The position numbers and the translations under genes are program-made. The notes under the pieces are model-generated. The model was given only the letters and a program-made list of their open reading frames with translations, was not told where the DNA came from and did not search any database. From contig BLJB01000185.1 of assembly GCA_013423325.1 (NCBI GenBank), positions 1 through 64,000 on the forward strand: a stretch of DNA of 64,000 nt. The letters run 5' to 3'. Positions within the stretch are counted from its first letter, which is position 1; each line of letters starts with the position of its first letter. The stretch is from Usnea hakonensis (lineage: Eukaryota > Ascomycota > Lecanoromycetes > Lecanorales > Parmeliaceae). Shown here in pieces: positions 21,253-33,100 of this stretch.

Positions 21253-22173
21253 TCAAGCATCAAGTGTGCAATTTTGGGGATACCGCACCCACCCTGTAAG
21301 CCGGTTTGCAACATCTGAAGCATAACAATGCGTTGCTATTCCTTCCCCTAGATCCCCTGAATCATCAATAGATCCAGAATTGTATATTCTCGCGGCCTTG
21401 TAGAAAGCAGAAACATCAGATGTTCCAGCATTATTCAGACACTGCGCCAGTCCATCACCCCACGTTGTACCCCCTGCTCCCTCTTGAATCATCTGCATAA
21501 TGGTCTCTCCTGGACAGGGTTCCTGCGTCGTACTTCCATCATTACAAGTGGCCGTGCCGTTGTGGTCTTGCATGAGACCAGGGTTGGGGACTCCGTAATT
21601 GGATGTTGGGGCGCGAACGCATCCACCGGATTCTTGCATTATTATGGCAAGAATAAAGCGGTGATCCACGTATGTTGCCTCAGCGACAAATTGGATTGCG
21701 TCGTACATGTCTGCGATTTCCTGATCGGTGTTCAGATCAACATTGAATTGGTGGCACGACCTTTCCATGTGCCATTTGCTACTGTTGAACCTGGACGTTC
21801 TTCAGTATACCACGGTCAATCAGCGGACGGGACAATGGACGCACATGTCCATGAATGATATCCATTTATCTTTTGCAGGCCAACCACCATCTGTTGAGCC
21901 GTTGCCGCTGTATTGTTGGTAATAATCGATGAGTATACCGTCATGATTATTGATGGATGTGACGGCAATACCATCAACTGTTACTTTTCCATCACTTGAG
22001 TCAGGGTCGGAATCGGAGACGGAGTCGGAGTCGACGGATTGCGTTCTATTATGTTGGAGATAAGCTTCGATACGTGAAACACTGCTGGGAAGCTGTTTTT
22101 CGTTCTGCAAGACAAGGCCATCGTGGTCATTGATGGAAGTCACTGCGACAGTACTACTTTCCACCTTGGCCAT
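21253..22173 (-). CDS. Lysozyme/transglycosylase-like protein without signal peptide
   Basis: Two exons, 21846-22173 with a boundary near 21845 and 21253-21790, joined across a 54-base intron, give about 288 residues. The C-terminal domain, from about residue 118, has the lysozyme-fold pattern of fungal muramidase-like proteins: VDHRFILAIIMQESGGCVR with likely catalytic Glu163, YGVPNPGLMQDHNG, GDGLAQCLN, AARIYNSGSI and IATHCYASDVANRLTGW. Several cysteines suggest an extracellular fold, yet the N-terminus (MAKVESSTVAVTS) is not a signal peptide. Residues 9-22 and 69-82 are near-identical copies of AVTSIN(D/N)HDG flanking an acidic Asp/Ser repeat. Homologues of the domain are usually secreted; the role here is unknown. 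Confidence 0.75.
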
Positions 22174-23977
22174 GAGTAAATACTGCAGTTTTGAAGGGGC
22201 AGGGTGAGAAAAGATAGAAGCCAGTAGGGATGACCCGATGAGTAGCTAGACACAGTGAGCACTGTCTTGATATGGCTAGATGTTTATTGATCCCTTGCCT
22301 TCCTTAGAAGCATTTTGGTCTAGATTGAAGTAATTACTCTGAATTGAGTCGGTATCAGTGGAGGTATCGATTGCTATTTCGAGGGTACCACTTGAATATT
22401 ATGCGGGATATTCCCATTTCCTACTGATGAGATTGGGTCATGAGGCCGGTGCTGCTGAATGACACGTTTTGTGGGTATCTTGTAGCCTGAAGGAGGCTCC
22501 CGTAAGTAACAAAAAACAATCTTGTCCTTGTACCTGACCGTTTGTAATCAAAGCTGTATGCGTTGCTCTGGACAACAAGGCTTGATCATACCTAGTGATT
22601 GGTTTGAGGCAATGTTATGCCGCCGGATGTGTGTCCGCATCATAATCGTAGGGACTACGCTTTCTTTTACCATCTTTTGTTAGCTTTGAATCCAGATCTA
22701 GCATGTTTTTAACTGTTGCGAGGACGCGATCGCGTTGTGGTGGCAATTTGACAGCCAGTGGGCTCCACCGGCTTAGCGTGCGCAGACTTGAGGTGCAAAA
22801 AGTCTAGACTTCGAATAGCCAAAGTAGAGATGGAGACCAAAGTGATGAGTCTATACATATATAGACGTGCTGGCGGTGTACATCTCCACTCCATTATTGT
22901 AGAGGCGTCGAGGTAGCCAAACTTACTTCTTCAAAGCTAGCGGTATGGCTGCACCTAAACTGCGACGGTGGCCCAAAAGACCGCGCAGCCTGTCCAACAC
23001 TACTCCAAACCTGAATATCTTGAAGGTCTCTGAGGATGACTTTTGGCTCAGGCTTGATTGATTGAAAAGTGAATGAATGAAGCGTCCAACAGCCGCTGAT
23101 ACAGAGTACTCCAGGAAATATGCCGAAGCCATGGCAAGGAGACAAAGTGTCCACAGTGAACAGTATGCAGGAGGTATCAAACATCATGCCGAAGAAATAA
23201 CGGAATACTCAGTGACATAGAGAAGCTCGAGGGACATTTCAAAAGAGCAGATCAAAGATTTTGGGAAGATGGTGGGTCTGCTTTCAGATTGAGATTTCGA
23301 ACTAAGAATATAGTGCCTCAGTTCTCCACCAAAGGCTTGGGGACGTCTCTTTCTCTTTCTCATTAGCGCGTGTGCTCTGTTCTTCCTACAACATTAGACG
23401 TCTCAAGCGAGCTCAGCTTTCTTGAAGGAATATTCGACTCGTTCGGACTGAGGCCATGGCATTATCTTAGCATGGACTTTGGGATGTTAGGAATGCGGTG
23501 ATGGGGAGCTTGAAAATGAACTTGTTTGGAAATCAAGGTACCCTACTTTAACATGCGTTGGGGCGTGGGACTTCCCAGTAGTAGTGAGAAAGCAAGCTTT
23601 CCAATTACGACGGGACCTCGGGAGATATTCAAAGATCGTACTAACCTTGAAAAGGTTAGCGTGCCTTGTTACAAACTTGGTCTAGCTCATGTTCAATATC
23701 TCTACTGGAATTTGACACACGACACACGGGTAGACCAAGAATTGTGTCTTAAAGCTATGATGGGTTTCGGACATTTTCCCCTTGCCAGATCACCGTTCGC
23801 ATCTCAACCGTTTCCTACCTATTCCAGCTCTTTCTTAAGCGGCCCTGTCGAATAAGTACTTCAAAAGTTGTAGTCTTGGCTCCTTCGTGAGACCGGATTT
23901 GTGTAACTTACGTGTGGTCTTTTTCAAATGAAAAAGTATCATATATCCCTGTTATCACTTCTACCTTTCCTGTTACC
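22174..23977. other. 1.8-kb gene-free stretch
   Basis: Open frames here are short, lack conserved motifs or usable ATG starts, and no intron chain joins them. It should contain promoters for the divergent lysozyme-like gene and KAP122. Confidence 0.5.
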
Positions 23978-26900
23978 ATGACTCTGAACCAGGAGAGGGG
24001 GTCTCAATCGATTGAACCTCATACAATTGCAGATGTAGAGAAGGTGTGCGGATCTTGTCACTTAGATGCCACTCAGCTAACGGTCAATTTCCTGTACCAG
24101 CTTGTCCAAAAACTCTACCAACCTGGTTCACCACAGGAAGTTGCAAGGATACAGGATGCTCTACAGAAGCTACAGAGATCACAGCCAGGCTGGCAAATAG
24201 CCGATGCGCTTCTTCAAAGCCAAGATGAGAAAGTTCGCTTCTTTGGCGCCCTGACGTTTACTATCAAGATTAACCAGGACTGGCAAGAGTACTCTGCATC
24301 CAGGTACCCGAGGCGAAGGCTTATCCGCTACCAGGAACACTTTGAGTGAAGACGATGCAATGTCACTCTTGGACAGACTCATAGAATGGCTTATTCGACT
24401 TGTTAACGCCAGAGATTCTCAGCTGGTCATCAGGAAGCTGTGTTCTTCATTAATAGCCTACTATTTACGGCCTTTGGGTCGATGGAAGCAATGTATCAGG
24501 CATCTGGTCCTAAGCTTCAATGAGGGACATGTTGTTAATAATAGCACGCTTGCTCAAGACACCAAGATAGGCCCAGTAGCTGTAAAGCTCAGCCAGTCTT
24601 CTCTAATGACCATCCTGTGGTTTACTGCGGGTTTGGTCGAAGAAGTCGGCAAGATAAGTGCCGCTAGCATACAGACGTACGACGTCCCGTCCATCCTGAC
24701 CCATCATCGACGCTTACCTGGACATTGTAGGCATAGATACCATGAAAGAGTTTCCTCAAATCTTGATGATGCTGTGGCTTTACTAAACGCTTCATTGGAC
24801 ATCACCTCCGGCCAAGATATGAAGGTTGCCGAAGAGGGTGTGAAATGCTTTCAAGTTTGTACCATCTTTCCGTCCAGGCATATTCTGCTAACCGTCCGTA
24901 GTCATGGGTCATGTATGCACACCGAGCATGGATCGACAAGGCTTTGGAATTAGAACCGCTCAGACCACTTACATCGTTGGCAATACAAGCTTTACACCAT
25001 GAAGAGTTGTATGATGTGACCGTCGAGTTCTTTACGGATGTTTTGACGAATTTCTCGGCCTTTTTCACTGCTGGTGATCTCGAGTCTCTATCAACGTTAC
25101 TTGCGTCTGCGCGAGCCCGCCAGATTGTCGCGGGACTCAAGGGAGGTGATTACGACCCTGGAGCAATGTCGTTTGCTAGACTCATGCTAGCGTACGGAGA
25201 TGCAACTGTTCAAGATCTGGCAAAGAAGTCGGAATACCCTTCGTTGCGCCAGATTGTGAATCAACTACTTGATTTGCTAAGATGCGAGGGATATGCGGGG
25301 GTCGAAGACGAGATAGGCGCTCAAGCTCTTGAGTTCTGGATAACCTATACCGAGTTCCTTATCGACTCACTTTTCGCCGCTGGGGAAGAGAAGCCAGCAT
25401 GGATGGACAGTGCCCGGCAACCGGTTGTGGAAGTCATTGAAGCCTCTTGGGCAAAGATACGCATACCACCCAACGATCTAGCAGCCTCTTGGGATTCTGA
25501 TGCGCGCGCCGGCTTCAAAGCCTTTCGGGCGGACGTTCAAGACTTACTACAGTCCTCATATACTCTGTTGGGTGTAGACATCTTCGAGAAGCTTGCGCAA
25601 CTTGCTCTACAATCACTCGAAAACCGTGCGTGGCTACATCTGGAAGCCACACTGTTTTGCCTCAATGCACTAGCAAATTCGATCTCAGACGAGGACTCGG
25701 TCGATGCTATGCTATCCAGGCTCTTTGGCTCCTCACTTTTCGCTGAAATGAGTAGCGCGGTCGAGCCCATTCCAGCCAAGACAAGACAGACGGCTGTGAA
25801 CACGATCACCAAGTACACGGCCTTCTTTGAACATCATGTTGAATACCTACCAGCCATGTTGAACTTCCTTTTCGAGTCATTGAAAGCCCCTGCATTGGCA
25901 AACGTTGCGGCAAAGGCTATTTCATCGAGTTGTTCGTCATGTCGCAAGACTTTGATACCAGAACTTGGCGCCTTTCTCCAACAATACGAGTTGATACTAA
26001 CATGGGCTACTGCCGAGGTCTACGTAAAAGAGAAGGTTATTGGTGGAATCACAGCCATCATCCAAGCCATTCCAAGGGATGAGGATAGATATGTGCCACT
26101 TTCAACGCTAATTCGATTCGTCGAGAGGGATGTTGATGACTGCATAAGATCTATGGAGGCTTCTCAAGCTGAAGAATTTCAAACTAGTGGGATTAGTGCA
26201 TTAAAATGCCTGGCGAGTATGGGCAGGGCCTTGCAAGCACCAGATGATGCTGTTGTCGATCTCGATGCAGAAGCACCTCGGTCGACCTTCTGGACGGAAG
26301 GTCTGGGGGCTTCATTGCAGACGAAAGTTGTCCAGATCATGGTTACAGTGACAAGCTTGATGAGATGGAACAGTGATGTCGTAGAAGCAAGCTGTCAGAT
26401 TCTCAGGTCTGGGTACAAAGAGAGTGCACCTGGATTATTCGTGTTCCCGCCCAAAGTGACTGTGGACATGGTGCTGGCCAGCAAGTTGGACACTGCACGA
26501 TTGGATTATGTTCTTGACACTGCTTGTGCGATGCTCAACAGATATTCTCACGAGCCGGAAACCGCAATAAAGAGTGCTGCGTTGGCCTTCTTGAATAACC
26601 TACTAGATACCATCCACCAGATGGGTGGTAAGTATAGCAGTCAATGTGTCAACCGTAAAGGTCAACGCTGACATCAAACCCCAGGCGAGCCATCATCGGA
26701 TCCAGAAGTTGCTTCGAGTGGGATTGGTCTAGCGGACAGGATGGTCCCGCACTATCTTGATTGTATGATGAATACGCAGAACATCCAGCAACTCTTCGAC
26801 TTCACCCTCAAGGCCCTCACAGCAGCAGAAATCATGCCCAAGCGGGCTGCGGCTCACTTTTGGGTGAGTATCCCCTCTTGTCTTTGGGTGGGCTAGCCTG

Positions 26901-27332
26901 ACCATGGATGTAGGCTACCTTTGTTCAAAGGTATGAAGTATCAGGAGATGTGGCCAAGTTCGTCGCGGCTGTCACGCAACAGTATGGGCCACAGCTGTGT
27001 CACTTCTTGGTTCGAAACATTGGCGGAGAGGCATCACGCAGCGAGCTCGAGGTCCTGGCCGAGCCATTGAAAAAGCTGATCTTTGCCCAACCGCAGGCCA
27101 AGATGTGGCTTTCAAACGCGCTGAGCAGCGACGACTTTCCAAGCCAAAAGGTGGGATCGACGGAAAAGCGAGTGTGGTTACAAAAAATCATCAAGTGAGC
27201 TTTTCAACTTCTGACGGACCCAGACGTACGCTGAAATATTACCATAGCCTGAGGGGAGCGAGAGCAACCAATGCCGCTGTCAAAGACTTCTGGATCGCAT
27301 GCCGGGGACCGGAATTTGCATACGTATCATAA
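23978..27332 (+). CDS. KAP122: Importin-beta family transport receptor (KAP122/importin-13 type)
   Basis: At least seven exons, roughly 1000 residues. The N-terminus has the importin-beta start: VARIQDALQKLQRSQPGWQIAD then VRFFGALTFTIKI. Repeated helix pairs follow (LDRLIEWLIRLVN, LEPLRPLTSLAIQAL, VEYLPAMLNFLFESL, LSTLIRFVERDVDD), ending LRGARATNAAVKDFWIACRG. Splice joins that keep the frame include 24335, a 53-base intron 27195-27247 near the end, and introns near 24690, 24860, 26630, 26865 and 26905. Yeast Kap122/Pdr6 imports TFIIA and Ubc9-type cargo; cargo here is inferred only from family. The first intron can be read as GT-AG from 24289 or as GC-AG from 24283; both keep the frame, and the second gives the more typical DWNTLSEDDA. 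Confidence 0.9.
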
Positions 27333-27470
27333 TCATTTCGATTGACGAGACATGAGGCATAGATCATAGAGCCCCGCAGAAGCTTCGCGCGAGAGCGTTG
27401 AAAGCATAGCGACGGCCTTTCACAAGGTAGCAAAGTTGGTTCAACGCTTTTGCATGCCATATATTACGTA

Positions 27471-28134
27471 TCAAAATGACGCCATTGATGCCAACGCAAA
27501 GGTCGCCCCGAAGCTAAGCTTGAAGGCCACATTATCTTCTATAGCCGACCTGAGATCTATTCCCTTCACATATCGTTGTAACCTCGTTGTCGGTATGACG
27601 TTATATCCTTGCGAAGCTAGATACTGTGCGAATATGAGCATTGCCTGTCCTTTCTTCTGCTGCGCCCCGCGACATACCTGCACCCCAAAGACCAGCAGGC
27701 CGACGAGCATGGCTAACGTCTTGGAAAACGTACTCACAGCTACGCCACCAAGCAATCCTATTATCATCAACTCATTAGCACTACCCCAACTCCAAAATTC
27801 CTCTTCTCAATTCGCATTTTCCATCCCAATCCCTCCCTCCCTTCCGTTCCCCAATTTCCTCAACCAAAAAAACCCACATACCAACAATACTCCCCGCACT
27901 AATCTGCCTGTACGCCCGCGGATTCGGCCTCCCGTCCTTAAAAACGGGTACCTTGGCATCCCGCGCATACGACTGGAAACTCTCGGAAAGCGAAGTCCTG
28001 GATGCCCCAGCGGAGACTTCGCACAACAGCGGTCGTTGGCGGTAGATTGCTTGTGTTGCGTAGAGGGAGGAGAGACCGAGGCCGAGGGTGAGGGAGAAAA
28101 GGGGACGGGATCGGGGGAGGAGGAGTGTTGCCAT
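27471..28134 (-). CDS. FUN14 domain membrane protein
   Basis: Two exons, 27882-28134 and 27471-27757, with a 124-base intron, give 179 residues. The N-terminus (MATLLLPRSRPLFSL) is Arg-bearing and suits a mitochondrial membrane protein. The FUN14 domain covers the second half: ISAGSIVGLLGGVAVSTFSK, LVGLLVFGVQ, QGYNVIPTTRLQRYVKGID and AFKLSFGATFALAS, with Gly-x3-Gly-type helix packing. Animal FUNDC1 is an outer-membrane mitophagy receptor; fungal members are less studied, and I see no LIR motif strong enough to claim that role. The stop is 138 bp from the KAP122 stop (convergent). Confidence 0.9.
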
Positions 28135-28792
28135 TGGATTTGGTGTGGTTTGATTCGGGTTGGTGTATGGGTGTTTCAGGGAATGGAGAGGGGTGGGGGA
28201 AGATGTTAGGGGTTAGTTGGTGCTGCTTTTTGGGAGTGAGTAATGTGGTACGGTAGGAACAGCTAAGCTTTTGACGCGGTGATGATTTCAGTTGATCACA
28301 ATAGCGCGCGCTCGGGGACCGTGGATCAGCCGATTAGGTACTCTGCGCTAAGATAAGGGTAAAGTACTTTAATAAAAAGGTCATGCAAGGTTATCTCTAA
28401 GCCGTTGCTAGCCGCACATCTTTTCTCCGCTTTCGGGGGATTTTTGGAGAGAGAGAGAGTCATCGACTTTTCGTAAAATTGATTTTGGATACTTACTATC
28501 AAGTACCTCTTCTTTCCCTTTTCTTTTACTTCCTCTTCCTTTTCATACACACAAGTGTCATTTATGTTTCTGCATAGCGTACAGGGATAGAATTCTGATA
28601 CATCTCTTTCAATTGCATTGCTCATCAGCACCTTTCAAAAAGTTTCACCCGGTGTGGCGAGCATTCTCGAGTCACACAAGGCACTTTCTTCTAATACCTT
28701 CACCTCCTTGCTTACCAGTCCGAGCAACAATTGAGGTATCCCATCAATTGACTCATTCAATCATCCTACATCCAATCCACCTCATACCCAAC
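28135..28792. other. Divergent promoter between FUN14 gene and PDX1
   Basis: It contains pyrimidine-rich tracts (28505-28550, 28700-28790) typical of strongly expressed fungal genes and a TGACTCA at 28749-28755. No gene is seen. Confidence 0.6.
28749..28755 (+). promoter_or_regulatory. TGACTCA, possible Gcn4/CpcA site of PDX1
   Basis: A perfect Gcn4-type heptamer lies 38 bases before the PDX1 start codon. Yeast SNZ1, the PDX1 homologue, is a known Gcn4 target. The site is close enough to the ATG to fall in the 5' untranslated region, which weakens the case. Confidence 0.4.
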
Positions 28793-29815
28793 ATGGCCAT
28801 CAACGACACCTCCTCCACTCCCGCCGCCCCATCCACATCCACCTCTACTCAGGACACCCCACGCCACAACCCCACATCACCACACCCCCCCTCAACCACC
28901 GCACAACCCAATGCCCCCGCCTCCACCTCCACCGCCACTCCCCAACCCTTCCTCGTCAAAGACGGTCTCGCCAAAATGTTCAAAGGCGGCGTAATAATGG
29001 ACGTCGTCAACGCCTCCCAAGCCCTCATCGCCGAAGAAGCCGGCGCCTGCGCCGTCATGGCCCTCGAGCGCGTCCCCGCCGACATACGCGCCCACGGCGG
29101 CGTCGCACGCATGTCGGACCCTTCCCTCATCCGCGAGATCATGGACGCCGTCACCATCCCCGTCATGGCGAAAGCGCGCATCGGGCACTTCGTCGAGTGC
29201 CAGATCCTCGAAGCCCTGGGGGTGGACTACATTGACGAGAGCGAGGTGCTGACGCCCGCGGACGACGCGTTCCACGTGGAGAAGCGGGCGTTCCGGACGC
29301 CGTTTGTGTGCGGGTGTCGGAATCTGGGGGAGGCGTTGAGGCGGGTGGATGAGGGGGCGGCGATGATCAGGACGAAAGGGGAGGCCGGGACGGGGGACGT
29401 GGTCGAGGCGGTGAAGCACATGCGGACCGTGACCGCGGAGATCAATCGAGCCCGCGGGATGAGCGACATGGAGCTCCGAGGCTACGCCAAAGAACTCAAC
29501 GCCCCGTTCCACTTGCTCCAGGAAACGGCAAAACTGGGCCGTTTGCCCGTGGTGAATTTCGCAGCGGGAGGCGTGGCGACGCCCGCGGACGCGGCGCTGA
29601 TGATGCAGCTCGGCTGCGACGGCGTCTTTGTGGGCAGCGGCATCTTCAAGAGCGGGGACGCGGCCAAGAGGGCGAGCGCGATTGTCCAGGCCGTGACGCA
29701 TTTTAGGGACCCGGCCGTGTTGGCGGAGGTGAGTGCTGGGCTGGGGGAGGCGATGGTGGGGTTGAATGTGGGGAGGATGGCGGAGGGGGAGAAGATGGCG
29801 GGGAGGGGATGGTAG
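28793..29815 (+). CDS. PDX1: Pyridoxal 5'-phosphate synthase subunit PDX1 (SNZ-type)
   Basis: Intronless, 340 residues. PDX1 condenses ribose 5-phosphate, glyceraldehyde 3-phosphate and ammonia into vitamin B6, with PDX2 supplying ammonia; the partner is not in this window. The core starts at about residue 52 with [14 protein letters not shown] (Asp70), [11 protein letters not shown] and [12 protein letters not shown] (Lys127, matching the ribose-phosphate Schiff-base lysine), then [23 protein letters not shown] (Lys195, the second catalytic lysine), [20 protein letters not shown] and [11 protein letters not shown]. The first 50 residues are an extra Pro/Ser/Thr-rich stretch absent from bacterial and yeast enzymes. 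Third positions are almost all G or C in most of the gene, unlike its neighbours. Confidence 0.96.
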   Translation: MAINDTSSTPAAPSTSTSTQDTPRHNPTSPHPPSTTAQPNAPASTSTATPQPFLVKDGLAKMFKGGVIMDVVNASQALIAEEAGACAVMALERVPADIRAHGGVARMSDPSLIREIMDAVTIPVMAKARIGHFVECQILEALGVDYIDESEVLTPADDAFHVEKRAFRTPFVCGCRNLGEALRRVDEGAAMIRTKGEAGTGDVVEAVKHMRTVTAEINRARGMSDMELRGYAKELNAPFHLLQETAKLGRLPVVNFAAGGVATPADAALMMQLGCDGVFVGSGIFKSGDAAKRASAIVQAVTHFRDPAVLAEVSAGLGEAMVGLNVGRMAEGEKMAGRGW

Positions 29816-30187
29816 GTAGATTTTAGAAGGATCTAAAGATATATCGGTATTCAGAACCAAGGATTCAACACAGAGGAGATGAAATAACATGGCGTTGTAA
29901 ACGCAATGACTTTTTCCAATCATCGGACGACACGTTTGCTGATGATTTCGAAACACTCTGATAAAAAGAAGCCAGTGAGACATGGTTTGGCAGAATGCCT
30001 TAGTACGCACCGGCCTGATAGCGATGACTTTGTTCACACATTTGCATGTAACAATATGGCATGCTGACCAAAAAAATGGAAATTGCGCTATAACATATAC
30101 ACTGTGAGATGCAAACACAACATGACCCCAAAATGTCTTTCCTCCAGCCCAACAGACTCCCTTGCCCGAATCCTCCTTTAAACGGCA
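29816..30187. other. Convergent intergenic region between PDX1 and SEC8
   Basis: 372 bases without a coding signal, AT-richer than PDX1. Confidence 0.5.
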
Positions 30188-33100
30188 TCACCTATTCCAC
30201 AAGCACTCACTCAGCACCAACAGCTTATCGGCTAGTTCTCTTCTACTCTTAATCTGCACCTCTCGCGCTCCACTCTCAATACCATCTCTGTACCAGAGCT
30301 CCACCAGCCCTTTCAATTCTTCGAGATCGAATCCTTCCAATCCCTCACCGCCACGGTCCCTTGCTCGCTCCACGACGCTGTCTGCACCTTCCATGAAGAG
30401 CTCATAGAAGCGCTTACTACGGTCAAGCTCACTACCATGATCGTCGCTGCTGGTTTGGATGGACTTTAGGTTTTGTGAAAGGACGGAGATGTTGAGATGC
30501 ATTCGCTCGCAGCCGAAGTCGTTCATACCTGCTGTGATCTGGAAAGCGTTGGTGACAAATAAGTTATCGATGAGTAGAGCGAGCCCGTTGGTGATGAATT
30601 GTTGGGCTGAAGGATCGAGATGTGATGACAGATTGTCCGTGAAGGAAAGGAGGTCAGCGTTGAGGGCGAGGATTGAAGGATCGGGATCCTTAGCTTTCTG
30701 GGCGAGTAGGTAAGGTGCATGAAGCGTCCGCGTGAGCATGTGGATGACGCCTAGACGTATATCGATATGGAGAGTCAAGAGCGCTGTCACAGCGAGAGTA
30801 CGCATGGAGGCCAAAATGCTATCGAAAGCTTCCACGGTCTCCTGGGTCATGGGGAGGTATATAGGGGTATTTGGGTCTGCCTGCTGGGGAGGACTGGCAA
30901 GGGATAGTTGTCGCGTGTTCTGAGACTTTGCTGAGTCGCGATGTGATCGCGACGACTCAGGGATAATGCGTCGAAGCTGCTGTAGATGAACCGCTAGCCA
31001 TTGCTGCGATGACTCGGTCAGTAATGTCCCTATAAAGCTATCCTTGTTCGTCAATATAACACCTACCATGCTAGAGTATATTAAGCAGAGAGCAGTTACG
31101 GATCTTGGATCGGATATTATGTCATATGGATCTAGCGGCTTCTCATTTGTTTTAGCGATGAGCATCTTGGCCTCCTATGCACTGTTAGCAACATGGATCG
31201 TTCATAGGAAATCTGCCCATACCTTCTGCTGGGGATCGTCGTCTTCTTTTGCAAAGCCATCTAACAACTTCTTAGCAACTTCCCGAACGTCACCAGTGTC
31301 TGCCATTGCGGCTGCGGTTTTCAAGCGCTCCTCATCCTGTGCGTGTAGCTGTGGCCTTATTACTAGAGCTACACCTTGTCAGCTTCGCTCTACGAAATTG
31401 ATAATTTGTTTACCTCTATAGTATTCACAGCATTTGTCGTAGTAAGCAACCATTTGAGTGATTATTAACTGCGTGGAAGTCAAATCAGGGGGTATAGTAT
31501 CAAGCAGCTTGCTAAAAGATTTGATTAACGTGAAGAAATGATATGTGCCCTGCGGAGGTCAGCAAAGTGACTAGGGAAGAGATACATGGCCAGCGACTTG
31601 CTTTGAATATCGGCCGGGCAGCATGTTGAGACCATTGGGGGGCTTTTTGAAATGCATCAACCTCAGCGAACGACTGAATACATGACTCGGTGACAGTTTC
31701 CTCGAGCTGAGGGTGGAACACATTGACGAGAAACTCGTCAAGGAAGGAAGTCAGTGTGCTCATCGCGATCTCCGAGTCGTGAGGTACAATGTCTCTGAGT
31801 CGCTGGAGGAATGACAGCGAAGGTGGAAGAAGAGAGCTAATGTTGAAGACATTAGGATCGACAAGTAACTTGTGGCTCGCAACAGGACCATCAGTGGCGA
31901 CGGTGGTGACATTGTGCGAGATACCAGACTGTCTCTGTGACTTAGAAACTAGCCCAGGCACAGATGCTTGGAGTATTCTGTCAAGGTCTCTTTGGTCCGC
32001 GGCCAAATCGGCAGACTTCTGATCTATCTCGGACAATTTGAAGACGCGCTATTGCTTGTAAGCGCAGCCATCGAATCTCAGTGAGCGACGGTTACCTTTA
32101 GCCTCTCGCGGTGAGTCTTGTGGAATATATTTGCTTCTGCGGCGGGCTGACGGCCAAATCTATACGACTGATTTTCGTCCGTTGCCAAATAATCATGGAG
32201 CAATGATCGCATCTAGACGTGTTAGCGGAGAACAAGGGTTTCTCTTCTAGAACTCAAGGCTCACCTCGCTCTGGTACAACTTCCACATCTCTTTGAATCC
32301 TCTTGTGAGGCTTTCCGAATGCCCTAGTCTTTCACGCTTAATAATGCCTGCAACGACGTCATGAAATGCACGATGTCCTTCTGCAATCGCCTCAAATTTG
32401 GAGAACAGTGTCCACAAAAGGTCATTGAGGACAAGACTACTGCCGATCGTATCGTCCCAGTGCGAGTCACTAATTGTTCTCCCGGGGCTGAGGGGGCCCC
32501 GCTTGTGTGCTGGATGGCGCAGGTCAACCTCTTGGTTGGTTCTATCAACAATGGCAAATAGCTCGACGGGTAGTCGTTGCTCCATGCGGTCAATCGCCAC
32601 GTCTAAGTGGCCCAGCTTATTCAATGACTCGATGATCATATGGATGTAGTAAAAGCTATCAGTTTCGGGGTTTTGAGACGCGTCGTCGCCCAATGGCGAA
32701 CTTGTATCAAGACTGTCCAAGAATCGATACAGGGGCCTGCCCCAAGTGTTAGGTAGTGAAACCTTGCCTATCTCAGATGCGCTGATATTTGCTGAATCTC
32801 CAGTATATGGCTTCCAACGATCTTGGCAGTAAGGGGACTTTAGATAAAGATGATCATGTAGCTCCTCGATGAGTATGTCAATCAATGATGTCTCTTGATT
32901 GCTGAAATAAATCCGAAGATCCGTTAGAGCCCCTATGTTTTCCATGTCGGATCTTCGTATGATTCGTAAGGCATCTTGTAGAAGATCAACAGCCGGCAGA
33001 AAATGCTTGTCGGAAATCCGGGCATCCAGCTGTTCGGGAACCAGCTGTAACTTCTCAATTTGTCCCAAGATCAGCAGCATGTCGTCATACTTCTGCGAAG

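Noticed and set aside
23526..23855. 109-codon plus-strand frame before KAP122
   Set aside because: No conserved motif, no ATG at its start and no splice link to KAP122.
28892..30118. 408-codon open frame on the minus strand over PDX1
   Set aside because: It is the antisense shadow of the GC3-rich PDX1 gene, rich in His/Arg/Asp by composition, with no conserved motif.
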